Assembly: GCF_026343125.1 (NCBI RefSeq)
Contig: NZ_JAPEMB010000001.1
Location: 372,001 to 436,000, forward strand
Origin: Streptomyces sp. NBC_00094
GTDB lineage: Bacteria > Actinomycetota > Actinomycetes > Streptomycetales > Streptomycetaceae
Reading direction: 5' to 3'
Length of the DNA: 64,000 nucleotides
Numbering within the stretch: the stretch's first letter is position 1; the number at the start of each line of letters is the position of its first letter. Both the position numbers and the translations under genes were made by a program. A model generated the notes under the pieces. The model had not been told where the DNA came from. It made no database searches and saw only the letters and a program-made list of their open reading frames with translations. Of the stretch, positions 42,845 to 51,160 are shown piece by piece.

Positions 42845-44314
42845 ATGGCAGTGGCCCGTGTGGTCCACACAGCGGACCGGACCCTGACGGGCCGCCAGCT
42901 CGCGTCGCTCCTCACCCCGCCCCCCGAGGGCCGGTTCGGCTACCGGGAGCTCGCGCGGGCCGTCCGGGAGGCCCTGCTGGACGGCAGGGTCGCGCTGCGA
43001 CTGCGGCTGCCGGCCGAGCGTGAGCTCGCGACGGTCCTCGAAGTGAGCCGGACGACCGTGACCGGGGCGTACGACCTGCTGCGGGAGAGCGGTTACGCGC
43101 ACAGCCGCCGGGGCGCCGGCACCTGGACCGCGCTGCCGGACGGCCAGACGACGACCCCGCTCGGTGCCTTCCAGGACGACGCCGGGGCGACCATCGACCT
43201 CGCGCTCGCCGCGCCGCAGGCCCCGGCGGACGAGCTCGCCGCCGCGCTGACGGCCGCCGCCGCCGAACTGCCCCGCTACGCCGGTACGCAGGGCTACCAC
43301 CCGTACGGACTGCCCGTGCTGCGCGCCGCGATCGCCGAGCGGTACACGGCCCGGGGCCTGCCGACGCTGCCCGAGCAGATCCTCGTCACCACCGGCGCGC
43401 AGCAGGCGCTGTCGCTCGTCCTGACGCTGCTCGGCAGGACCGGCGACCGGGTGCTGGCCGAGAACCCCTCGTACACGAACGCCCTCGACGCGATGCGTGG
43501 GCGCATGCTCCGCATCACGCCCGTGCCGGTGACCGAGGCCGGCTGGGACACCGGGCTCGTCGACGCCGCGCTCCGGCAGACCGCTCCTCGTCTGGCCTAT
43601 CTGATCCCCGACTTCCACAATCCGACCGGGCACGTGATGCCGCAGGAGCAGCGCCGGGAGCTGGCGCGGGCCGCGCGCGCCACCGGGACCTGGCTCGTGG
43701 CGGACGAGACGCTCACCGACATCGCCCTGGACGTGCCCGTTCCGGTGCCCTTCGCCGCGGCGGCCGGCGGGGGTGACGGCGAGCAGATCGTCTCCGTCGG
43801 CTCCCTGAGCAAGAGTTGCTGGGGCGGGCTGCGGGTCGGCTGGGTGCGGGCCGCTTCGCGGGTGGTGAACGAGCTGGCGCGGGTCCGGATCACCGCCGAC
43901 CTGTCGGGTTCCGTCCTGGACCAGCTGGTCGCGGTGGAGCTGATGGACCGGCTCGACACGATCCTGCCGCAGCGTGTCGAGGAGCTGCGGCGCCGGCGGG
44001 ACGCGCTGACCGCGGCCCTGGCCCGGCACGTGCCCGAGTGGCGCTGGACGGTGCCGCCCGGCGGGATGTGCCTCTGGATCGACCTGGGCCGCCCGGTCGC
44101 CTCCTCCCTCGCGGCCCGCGCCCTGCGACACGGGGTGCGGGTGGAGGGCGGCGCCCGCTTCGGTGTGGACCCGGGCACGCACGAGCACCGGCTGCGGATC
44201 CCGTACACGCTGCCGGAGGACGTGTACGAGCCGGCGGCGGAGCGGCTCGCGGCGGCCCTCGACGGGGCTCCGGGGCACTTCGCCGGCGCGGCCCTGCCGG
44301 ACTGGGTGGCCTGA
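42845..44314 (+). CDS. MocR/PdxR-type regulator (GntR helix-turn-helix plus aminotransferase domain)
   Basis: A 489-residue fusion. Residues 30-100 hold the winged helix (LPAERELATVLEVSRTTVTG then AYDLLRESGYAHSRRG). Residues 130-480 form a fold-type I aminotransferase domain with the PLP-lysine in SVGSLSKSCWGGLRVGW and the NPTGH loop (PDFHNPTGHVM). Such proteins sense PLP or amino-acid derivatives. AAGGAG lies eight bases before the ATG. Targets are probably itself and the divergent small gene. Confidence 0.92.
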   Translation: MAVARVVHTADRTLTGRQLASLLTPPPEGRFGYRELARAVREALLDGRVALRLRLPAERELATVLEVSRTTVTGAYDLLRESGYAHSRRGAGTWTALPDGQTTTPLGAFQDDAGATIDLALAAPQAPADELAAALTAAAAELPRYAGTQGYHPYGLPVLRAAIAERYTARGLPTLPEQILVTTGAQQALSLVLTLLGRTGDRVLAENPSYTNALDAMRGRMLRITPVPVTEAGWDTGLVDAALRQTAPRLAYLIPDFHNPTGHVMPQEQRRELARAARATGTWLVADETLTDIALDVPVPVPFAAAAGGGDGEQIVSVGSLSKSCWGGLRVGWVRAASRVVNELARVRITADLSGSVLDQLVAVELMDRLDTILPQRVEELRRRRDALTAALARHVPEWRWTVPPGGMCLWIDLGRPVASSLAARALRHGVRVEGGARFGVDPGTHEHRLRIPYTLPEDVYEPAAERLAAALDGAPGHFAGAALPDWVA

Positions 44315-44375
44315 GCCGCCTCGGGGGCGCTAACCGGCTCGGGGGCGTGAGCCGACTCGCAAGCGTGAGCCGGGA
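44315..44375. repeat. Short direct repeats (CTCGGGGGCG/GTGAGCCG)
   Basis: Three imperfect 18-19 base units in the spacer between the MocR and FBP genes. Non-coding. Confidence 0.6.
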
Positions 44376-44418
44376 AATTCGGGTGCCCGCCCGGGGCGAT
44401 CCGTGTACGGTCCAACGA

Positions 44419-44922
44419 GTGGAACCATTGACCGACAAAGAGATCCGCTCGTCCTTCGTGAACTGCACGAAGGGTGAGGCGGCACGACTCAAGCTACCGC
44501 TGGACTTCGCCGAACTCCCCTGGCACGACCTGGACTTCCTCGGCTGGGTCGACCCCGGTGCGCCGCTGCGCGCGCACCTGATCGTCCCCCGCGAGGACGG
44601 CCCGGTCGGAGTGACCCTGCGGGTTCCGGCCATCGGCCGGACGAGCGCCGTGAAGTCGAGCATGTGCCAGGTCTGTCTGACCGGGCACGCCTCCTCGGGC
44701 GTCACGCTGCTGGTGGCGCCGCTCGCCGGGAGCCGCGGCCGCGAGGGGAACACGGTCGGCATCTACCTCTGCGCCGACCTCGCCTGCTCCCTGTACGTCC
44801 GGGGCAGGCGGGAGCCGAAGCTGCGCGGACAGCGGCACGAGGAGTCGCTCGGTGTCGAGGAGCGGATCGCCCGTACGACGGCCAATCTCGACGCCTTCGT
44901 CAACCGGGTGACGGCGGGCTGA
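44419..44922 (+). CDS. FBP domain protein (elongation factor G-binding type)
   Basis: A 167-residue protein from GTG (EPLTDKEIRSSFVNCTKGEA). It contains the FBP-type zinc finger: cysteines in SSMCQVCLTGHASSGV and LCADLACSLYVRG form a four-Cys treble clef. The N-terminal part is helical. Relatives bind EF-G and can promote its release from ribosomes stalled by fusidic acid; related proteins in many actinomycetes are uncharacterised. Monocistronic, convergent with glutaryl-CoA dehydrogenase. Confidence 0.88.
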   Translation: MEPLTDKEIRSSFVNCTKGEAARLKLPLDFAELPWHDLDFLGWVDPGAPLRAHLIVPREDGPVGVTLRVPAIGRTSAVKSSMCQVCLTGHASSGVTLLVAPLAGSRGREGNTVGIYLCADLACSLYVRGRREPKLRGQRHEESLGVEERIARTTANLDAFVNRVTAG

Positions 44923-44959
44923 CCAGGGTCCGCCCGCCGTCGTCGAGCAGGTCCTCCGC

Positions 44960-46141
44960 TCAGCGGAAGGCCTGCTCGCCCGTGAGCGCCTTGCCGATGA
45001 CGAGCGAGTGGACCTCGCTCGTCCCCTCGTAGGTGAGCACCGACTCCAGGTTGTTGGCGTGGCGCAGCACGGGGTACTCCAGGGTGATGCCGTTGGCGCC
45101 GAGGATCGTGCGGCACTCGCGGGCGATCGCGATCGCCTCCCGTACGTTGTTCAGCTTGCCCACGCTGATCTGTTCGGCGGTGAGCGTGCTCGCGTCCTTG
45201 AGGCGGCCGAGGTGGAGGGCGAGCAGCATGCCCTTGCCGAGTTCGACGGACATGTCGGCGAGCTTCTGCTGGGTGAGCTGGTACGAGGCGAGCGAGCGGT
45301 CGAAGACGGTCCGGTCGCGGGCGTAGGAGATCGCCGTCTCCAGGCAGTCGCGGGCGGCGCCGAGGGCGCCGAAGACGATGCCGAACCGGGCCTCGTTGAG
45401 GCAACCGAGCGGGCCGGAGAGGCCGCGGGCCCCGGGCAGCATCGCGTCGGCCGGGAGGCGGACGTCCTCCAGGACCAGTTCGCTGGTGACGCTGGCCCGC
45501 AGCGACAGCTTCATCTTGATCTCGGGCGCGCTGAAGCCGGGGGTGCCCGCCGGGACGAGGAAGCCGCGGACGCCGTCCTCGGTCCGGGCCCAGACGACGG
45601 CGACGTCGGCCACGGAGCCGTTGGTGATCCACATCTTGGTGCCGTTGAGCACCCAGTCCGAGCCGTCGCGCTTGGCGTTGGTCCGCATCGCCCCGGGGTC
45701 GGAGCCCGCGTCGGGCTCGGTGAGGCCGAAGCAGCCGATGTACTCGCCCGCCGCCATCTTCGGCAGCCAGCGCTGCTTCTGCTCCTCGGAGCCGTGCTTC
45801 CAGATCGCGTACATGGCGAGGGAGCCCTGGACGGAGACGAGGGAGCGCAGGCCGGAGTCGACGGCCTCCAGTTCCAGACAGGCGAGTCCGTACGCGACGG
45901 AGTTGGTGCCCGCGCAGCCGTACCCCTCCAGGTGCATGCCGAGCACGCCGAGTCCGCCGAGGGTACGGGCGAGCTCCCGGGCCGGGATCTCGCCCTTCTC
46001 GAACCAGCCGGCGACGTGCGGCCGCAGCTCGCGGTCGGCGGCGGCGCGGACGGTCCGGCGGATCTCACGCTCCTCGTCGGTGAGGAGTCCGTCGATGGCG
46101 AGCAGGTCGAAGGGGTGGACGGGGGTGGACGGCGACTTCAC
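44960..46141 (-). CDS. Glutaryl-CoA dehydrogenase (acyl-CoA dehydrogenase family)
   Basis: A 393-residue FAD enzyme, in its family oxidising and decarboxylating glutaryl-CoA to crotonyl-CoA in lysine and tryptophan breakdown. Signs are CFGLTEPDAGSDPGAMRTNA, KMWITNGSVADVAVVWARTE, LNEARFGIVFGALGAARDCL and the catalytic glutamate in YEGTSEVHSLVIGKALTG, typical of GcdH. A GTG start with AGGAGG seven bases upstream is chosen. It is divergent from a CoA-transferase that could activate glutarate, and a GntR-type operator lies between. Confidence 0.92.
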   Translation of the reverse strand: MKSPSTPVHPFDLLAIDGLLTDEEREIRRTVRAAADRELRPHVAGWFEKGEIPARELARTLGGLGVLGMHLEGYGCAGTNSVAYGLACLELEAVDSGLRSLVSVQGSLAMYAIWKHGSEEQKQRWLPKMAAGEYIGCFGLTEPDAGSDPGAMRTNAKRDGSDWVLNGTKMWITNGSVADVAVVWARTEDGVRGFLVPAGTPGFSAPEIKMKLSLRASVTSELVLEDVRLPADAMLPGARGLSGPLGCLNEARFGIVFGALGAARDCLETAISYARDRTVFDRSLASYQLTQQKLADMSVELGKGMLLALHLGRLKDASTLTAEQISVGKLNNVREAIAIARECRTILGANGITLEYPVLRHANNLESVLTYEGTSEVHSLVIGKALTGEQAFR

Positions 46142-46151
46142 GGACGGCCTC

Positions 46152-46175
46152 CTGGCGACTGGCGACTGGCGACTG
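46152..46175. repeat. Three CTGGCGA heptamers
   Basis: Three exact seven-base units lie directly upstream of the glutaryl-CoA dehydrogenase ribosome site, much like the heptamers before the siderophore receptor gene. Confidence 0.8.
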
Positions 46176-46206
46176 TGGCAACTCGGCGAGCCGAAGCGTA
46201 GCGCCA

Positions 46207-46241
46207 GATCGGATATTGGATCCAGTATGGAAAATCCGATC
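46207..46241. promoter_or_regulatory. Nested operators between GcdH and CoA-transferase genes
   Basis: ATATTGGATCCAGTAT (46213-46228) is a 16-bp palindrome with one mismatched pair, built on TTGGATCCA, a form common for FadR-type GntR regulators. It is enclosed by GATCGGAT (46207-46214) and ATCCGATC (46234-46241), a second inverted repeat. The AT-rich block stands out. The GntR gene downstream of the CoA-transferase is the likely binder. Confidence 0.7.
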
Positions 46242-46303
46242 GTCGAGCCGTACTGTCCGACGACGGGATCCGATGGCCGGCATCGCCAGCGAGGGAGAGC
46301 GGA

Positions 46304-47533
46304 ATGTGCGCAGATCGACCGGGCACACCGGACACTTCGGCCGCGCCGGACGTGCCGGACTCGCCGGATGTGCCGGGCGTGCCGGCGGCGGGCGCACTGG
46401 CCGGGATCGTCGTCGCCGACTTCGGCCGGGTGCTCGCAGGGCCGTACATGACGATGCTCCTCGCCGACCTGGGCGCGGACGTCATCAAGATCGAGCGACC
46501 CGGTTCGGGTGACGACACGCGGGCCTGGGGTCCGCCGTTCGCCGGCGGCGAGGCGACCTACTTCCTCGGGGTGAACCGGAACAAGCGCTCCGTCTCCCTC
46601 GATCTCACGGACCCCGCCGACCTGGCGACGGCCCGCGAGATCGTCGACCGCGCGGACGTCCTGGTGGAGAACTTCCGCCCGGGCACGATGGAGAAGCTCG
46701 GCCTCGGATACGAGGACGTGCGCGTGGGCAATCCGGGGCTCGTCTACTGCTCGGTGACCGGCTTCGGCACCGCCGAAGGGGCCCATCTGCCCGGCTACGA
46801 CCTGCTCGTCCAGGCCATGGGCGGACTCATGAGCGTGACGGGCGAACCGGACGGTCAGGGTACGAAGGCGGGGGTCGCGCTCGTCGACGTCATCACCGGC
46901 CTGCACGCGGGCCTCGGGGTGCTCGCGGCGCTCCGGCACCGCGAGCGCACCGGCGAGGGCCAGCGCGTCGAGGTCTCCCTGCTCACCTCGCTGCTGTCGG
47001 CGCTCACCAACCAGGCCGCCGCGCACCTCGGGGCCGGGGTCGTCCCGCGCGCGATGGGCAACAGGCACCCCAGCATCGCCCCGTACGAGGTCTTCGAGGC
47101 GCTGGACAGGCCGCTGGTCCTCGCCGTCGGCACCGACCGGCAGTTCCGCACCCTGTGCGAACGGCTCGGCCGGCCCGAACTCGCCGACGACCCGCGCTTC
47201 GCGACCAACACGGCCCGGGTCGCCCACCGCGAGGAGCTGGTCCCCGCGCTGGCCGGGCCGCTCGCCACCCGTACCGCCGACGGCTGGTTCGAGGAGCTCA
47301 CCGCCGCCGGGGTGCCCTGCGGCCCCATCAACGACCTGGCCGCCGCCTTCGACCTCGCCGACCGGCTGGGACTCGCCCCGCGCGTCCCGGAGTCCGAGGC
47401 CGGCCCCGGCCAGGTCGTCAACCCGATCCGGCTCGACGCCACCCCGCCCTCGTACCGCAGCGCTCCCCCGCGCCTGGGCGAGCACACCGACGGCCTGCTC
47501 GCCGCGCTGGGACGGCCCGCGCGCACACCGTGA
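46304..47533 (+). CDS. Class III CoA-transferase (CaiB/BaiF family)
   Basis: A 409-residue CoA-transferase. Family motifs are VVADFGRVLAGPYMTMLLAD, GADVIKIERPGSGDDTRAWG, RSVSLDLTDP, ENFRPGTMEKLGL and the catalytic aspartate in LPGYDLLVQAMGGLMSVTG. The N-terminal 30 residues form a Pro/Asp repeat rich in Val (PDVPDSPDVPGVP). With the divergent glutaryl-CoA dehydrogenase it probably forms a glutarate-to-crotonyl-CoA route. It is followed by the GntR gene in the same direction, 88 bases on. Confidence 0.92.
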   Translation: MCADRPGTPDTSAAPDVPDSPDVPGVPAAGALAGIVVADFGRVLAGPYMTMLLADLGADVIKIERPGSGDDTRAWGPPFAGGEATYFLGVNRNKRSVSLDLTDPADLATAREIVDRADVLVENFRPGTMEKLGLGYEDVRVGNPGLVYCSVTGFGTAEGAHLPGYDLLVQAMGGLMSVTGEPDGQGTKAGVALVDVITGLHAGLGVLAALRHRERTGEGQRVEVSLLTSLLSALTNQAAAHLGAGVVPRAMGNRHPSIAPYEVFEALDRPLVLAVGTDRQFRTLCERLGRPELADDPRFATNTARVAHREELVPALAGPLATRTADGWFEELTAAGVPCGPINDLAAAFDLADRLGLAPRVPESEAGPGQVVNPIRLDATPPSYRSAPPRLGEHTDGLLAALGRPARTP

Positions 47534-47621
47534 TCCATAGGAAGATGGTGGTCGGAAAGACGGTCGTCACCGGCGGCGGGACCCGTCGGTGGACGACGCG
47601 AGGAACGGAAGGCGACAGGCG

Positions 47622-48293
47622 ATGAGCAGCGCGGTGCAGAAACGGCGGCCGCAGACCGCCCAGCAGTTCGTCCTCGAGGAACTGCGGCGCGCCATCACCA
47701 GCGGGGAGCTCAAGCCCGGCGACCAGATCCGCCAGGACGCGCTCGCGGCGCGGCTCGACGTGAGCCGGGTGCCGCTGCGGGAGGCGCTGCAGTCCCTGCA
47801 GGCCGAGGGGCTCGTCGTGCACCACATACACCGCGGGTACTTCGTCGCGGAGCTCTCCCTCGCCGACCTGGAGGAGATCTACCGGATCCGGGAGCTCCTG
47901 GAGACGGAGGCGGTGCGCATGGCCGTGCGGCGGATGCCGGACGGTACGTTCGCCGCGCTGGAGTCCATCCAGCGGGACGTGGAGCGGGCTTCCGAGGACG
48001 GCGACGTGCCCGCGATGGCCGCGGCGAACCGGCGCTTCCACTTCACCCTGATCGAGGCGTCCGGGATGCCGCGTCTCGTCCGCCTCATCGCGACCCTGTG
48101 GGACTCCACCGACGCGTACCGCTCGCTGTACTACACGGAGACCGCGCACCGCGAGCAGGCCGTGCACGAGCACCGCGCCGTGCTCTCCGCGCTGCTCCAC
48201 GGCGACGAGGACGCCGCCGTACGGTGGCTCGACGAACACCGCGCGCACGCGGTGGCGGCGCTGCGCGAGGTGCTGGACCTGGACCGGGGCTGA
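47622..48293 (+). CDS. GntR family regulator (FadR/FCD type)
   Basis: A 223-residue regulator. The winged helix is ELRRAITSGELKPGDQIRQD then LAARLDVSRVPLREALQSLQ. The FCD ligand domain (95-220) shows LEEIYRIRELLETEAVRMA and the metal-binding histidine region RRFHFTLIEASGM with VHEHRAVLSALL. FCD regulators bind carboxylate ligands through a metal. Its place behind the CoA-transferase suggests it controls the GcdH/CoA-transferase pair. Confidence 0.92.
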   Translation: MSSAVQKRRPQTAQQFVLEELRRAITSGELKPGDQIRQDALAARLDVSRVPLREALQSLQAEGLVVHHIHRGYFVAELSLADLEEIYRIRELLETEAVRMAVRRMPDGTFAALESIQRDVERASEDGDVPAMAAANRRFHFTLIEASGMPRLVRLIATLWDSTDAYRSLYYTETAHREQAVHEHRAVLSALLHGDEDAAVRWLDEHRAHAVAALREVLDLDRG

Positions 48294-48369
48294 CGCCCGG
48301 TCGGCACACCCCGCCCCTGACGCGCCGCGCCCTCGCGCCTTACCCTGTCGCCGGACGCGAGGAGGAACC

Positions 48370-48963
48370 ATGGCGCGGATGCCGTCGGCCGAACGACGCA
48401 CGCAGCTCGTCGAGGCGGCGATCAGGGCGATGACCAGGGACGGAGTGGCGCGGACGACCACACGGTCGATCTGCGCCGAGGCGGGTGTCTCGCTGAGCGT
48501 CTTCCACTACTGCTTCGACTCCAAGCAGGCGCTGCTCGAAGCGGCGATCGAGACGATCACCGGGAACTACGTCGCCCGGGTGAAGTCGGCGGTCGAGCCG
48601 CGGGCCACGCTGCGCGAGACCGTGCGGGCCGGGCTGCGGACGTACTGGGACCACGTCACGGCCCACCCCGGTGAGCACATGCTGACGTACGACCTCACCC
48701 AGTACGCCCTGCGCGAGCCGGGGTTCGAACATCTGGCCCGCGCCCAGTACGAGCAGTACGTGGCGTCCGCGGCCGCCCTGATCGACCAGGTGGGCGTGGT
48801 GCGGGGCGCGGAGCCCCGGGTGCCGGTGGAGGTGCTCGCGCGGTATCTCGCCGCGGCGATCGACGGGCTCACCCTCCAGTTCCTGGTTCTCGGCGACGAA
48901 CAAGTCGCGGACGATCAGCTGGACATGACGGCGGATCAGTTGGTGGCGCTGATCGAGGGCTGA
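48370..48963 (+). CDS. TetR/AcrR family regulator
   Basis: A 197-residue regulator with GAGGAGG before the ATG. The DNA-binding part reads RRTQLVEAAIRAMTRDGVAR then TTTRSICAEAGVSLSVFHYC. The C-terminal domain fits the TetR_C group with a LTLQFLVLGDEQVADDQLDM tail. It lies 76 bases after the GntR gene in the same direction. Target unknown. Confidence 0.9.
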   Translation: MARMPSAERRTQLVEAAIRAMTRDGVARTTTRSICAEAGVSLSVFHYCFDSKQALLEAAIETITGNYVARVKSAVEPRATLRETVRAGLRTYWDHVTAHPGEHMLTYDLTQYALREPGFEHLARAQYEQYVASAAALIDQVGVVRGAEPRVPVEVLARYLAAAIDGLTLQFLVLGDEQVADDQLDMTADQLVALIEG

Positions 48964-49084
48964 CGTCCTACTGGTCGGTCACTTCGCCAACAGGTCGTTT
49001 GTCCCGGACTCTTGACTCACTGGCTCGACACCGCAATCCTCGGGGCGCCCGGCACACCCCCATCCACCGGAGGCCTCCCCGACC

Positions 49085-51157
49085 ATGACTCGACCCTCAC
49101 CGCGCAGGAACGGCGGCAGATCCGCCCTTCTCGCGCTGTTCCTCGCCCTCGCGGCGCTCCTCTTCGGCTCCGGCCCGGTCCCCGCGGCCGCCGCCGGATC
49201 CGCCACCGGCGCGTGGTGGGAGCCCACCTCCCGCCCCGCACCGGACTCCGGGATCAACGTCACGGGTACACCGTTCACCGGCACCGACGCCCAGGGGAAG
49301 GTGCGCGGCTTCGTCGACGCGCACAACCACCTCATGTCCAACGAGGGGTTCGGCGGCCGGCTGATCTGCGGCCAGACGTTCTCCACGGCGGGCATCGCCG
49401 ACGCGCTCAAGGACTGCCCCGAGCACTACCCGGACGGCCGGGGCGCGCTCTTCGAGAACGTCACCGGCGGTGCGGACGGCACGCACGACCCGGTCGGCTG
49501 GCCCTCGTTCAAGGACTGGCCCGCCAACAACTCCCTGACCCACCAGCAGAACTACTACGCCTGGGTCGAGCGCGCGTGGCGTGGCGGGCAGCGCGTGCTC
49601 GTCAACGACCTCGTGACGAACGGCCTGATCTGCTCGATCCTGCCCCGCGACCGAGGCTGCGACGAGATGGAGTCGATCCGGCTGCAGGCCCGGAAGACGT
49701 ACGAGCTCCAGAACTACGTCGACGGGATGTACGGCGGCCCCGGCAAGGGCTGGTTCCGGATCGTCACCAGCTCCGCCCAGGCCCGCTCGGTCGTCGAGCA
49801 GGGCAAGCTCGCGGTCGTCCTCGGGGTGGAGACCTCGGAGCCGTTCGGCTGCAAGCAGATCCTCGACGTCGCCCAGTGCGACAAGGCGGACATCGACCGC
49901 GGCCTCGACGAGCTGTACGGGCTCGGCGTGCGCAGCATGTTCCTGTGCCACAAGTTCGACAACGCCCTGTGCGGGGTGCGTTTCGACCAGGGCGCCATCG
50001 GCACGGCCGTGAACATCGGTCAGTTCCTGTCCACCGGGACCTTCTGGGCCACGGAGCAGTGCGCGGGCCCGCAGCACGACAACCCGATCGGCCTGGCCGC
50101 CGCGCCCGTGATGGCCCAGAAGCTGCCGGCCGGGGTGAGCGTGCCCTCGTACGCCTCCGACGCCAAGTGCAACACCCGGGGCCTCACCAGACTCGGCGAG
50201 CACGCCCTGCGGGGCATGATCGACCGCGGGATGATGCTGGAGCTCGACCACATGAGCGTCAAGGCCGCGGGCCGCGCGCTCGACATCCTGGAGTCCGAGG
50301 AGTACCCGGGCGTCCTGTCCACCCACAGCTGGATGGACCTCGACTGGACCGAGCGGCTCTACCGCCTCGGCGGTTTCGTCGCCCAGTACATGCACGGCGC
50401 CGAGGGCTTCATCGGCGAGGCGGGCCAGAAGGCGGACCTCCGCGAGAAGTACGGGGTCGGCCTCGGCTACGGCACGGACATGAACGGCGTCGGCGGCTGG
50501 CCGGGTCCGGTCGGCCCGGACGCGCCGAACGCCGTGAAGTACCCCTTCCGCAGCGCCGACGGCGGCTCGGTGATCGACCGTCAGGTGACGGGCGAGCGCA
50601 CCTGGGACCTCAACACCGACGGCGCCGCGCACAACGGCCTGGTCCCGGACTGGATCGAGCAGATCCGGCTCAGCGGCGGCCAGGGCGTCGTGGACGAGCT
50701 GGCGTCCGGCGCGGAGTCGTACCTGACCACGTGGAAGTCGACCGAGAAGCACGAACCGGGGATCAACCTCGCCTCGGGCGCGGCGACTTCGGCCAGCTCC
50801 GCGGAGTGGCACCCGTTCACCAGCTACGCACCGGGCCGGGCCGTCGATGGTGACACGGGCACGCGCTGGGCGAGCAACTGGTCGGACGGGCAGTGGCTCC
50901 AGATGGACCTCGGCTCCGTGCACCGGGTGGGCAAGGTCACCCTCGACTGGGAGCGGGCCTACGCGCGGGAGTACCGCATCGAGTTGTCGGAGAACGGCAC
51001 GGACTGGCGGACGGCGTGGTCCACGGACGCCGGCGACGGCGGCTACGACACGGCGGAGTTCGCTTCGCAGTCCGCGCGGTACGTACGGATCCAGGGGGTG
51101 CGGCGCGCGACCCAGTGGGGCTACTCGCTCCACGAGGTCGCGGTTCACCGCACCTGA
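49085..51157 (+). CDS. Secreted metal-dependent hydrolase with C-terminal discoidin (F5/8C) domain
   Basis: A 690-residue protein. A signal peptide with Arg-rich start, LLALFLALAALLFG core and AAAA cleavage region covers about 1-37. The catalytic part (60-550) has amidohydrolase or membrane-dipeptidase-like metal sites: FVDAHNH near 78-82, MLELDHMS, LSTHSWMDLDW and YGTDMNGVGGW. The last 130 residues (from about 557, GINLASGAATSASSAEW) form a galactose-binding F5/8 type C domain that should anchor it to sugars or surfaces. Substrate unknown. Monocistronic and convergent with the propeller gene, whose product is also secreted. Confidence 0.85.
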   Translation: MTRPSPRRNGGRSALLALFLALAALLFGSGPVPAAAAGSATGAWWEPTSRPAPDSGINVTGTPFTGTDAQGKVRGFVDAHNHLMSNEGFGGRLICGQTFSTAGIADALKDCPEHYPDGRGALFENVTGGADGTHDPVGWPSFKDWPANNSLTHQQNYYAWVERAWRGGQRVLVNDLVTNGLICSILPRDRGCDEMESIRLQARKTYELQNYVDGMYGGPGKGWFRIVTSSAQARSVVEQGKLAVVLGVETSEPFGCKQILDVAQCDKADIDRGLDELYGLGVRSMFLCHKFDNALCGVRFDQGAIGTAVNIGQFLSTGTFWATEQCAGPQHDNPIGLAAAPVMAQKLPAGVSVPSYASDAKCNTRGLTRLGEHALRGMIDRGMMLELDHMSVKAAGRALDILESEEYPGVLSTHSWMDLDWTERLYRLGGFVAQYMHGAEGFIGEAGQKADLREKYGVGLGYGTDMNGVGGWPGPVGPDAPNAVKYPFRSADGGSVIDRQVTGERTWDLNTDGAAHNGLVPDWIEQIRLSGGQGVVDELASGAESYLTTWKSTEKHEPGINLASGAATSASSAEWHPFTSYAPGRAVDGDTGTRWASNWSDGQWLQMDLGSVHRVGKVTLDWERAYAREYRIELSENGTDWRTAWSTDAGDGGYDTAEFASQSARYVRIQGVRRATQWGYSLHEVAVHRT

Positions 51158-51160
51158 CGC

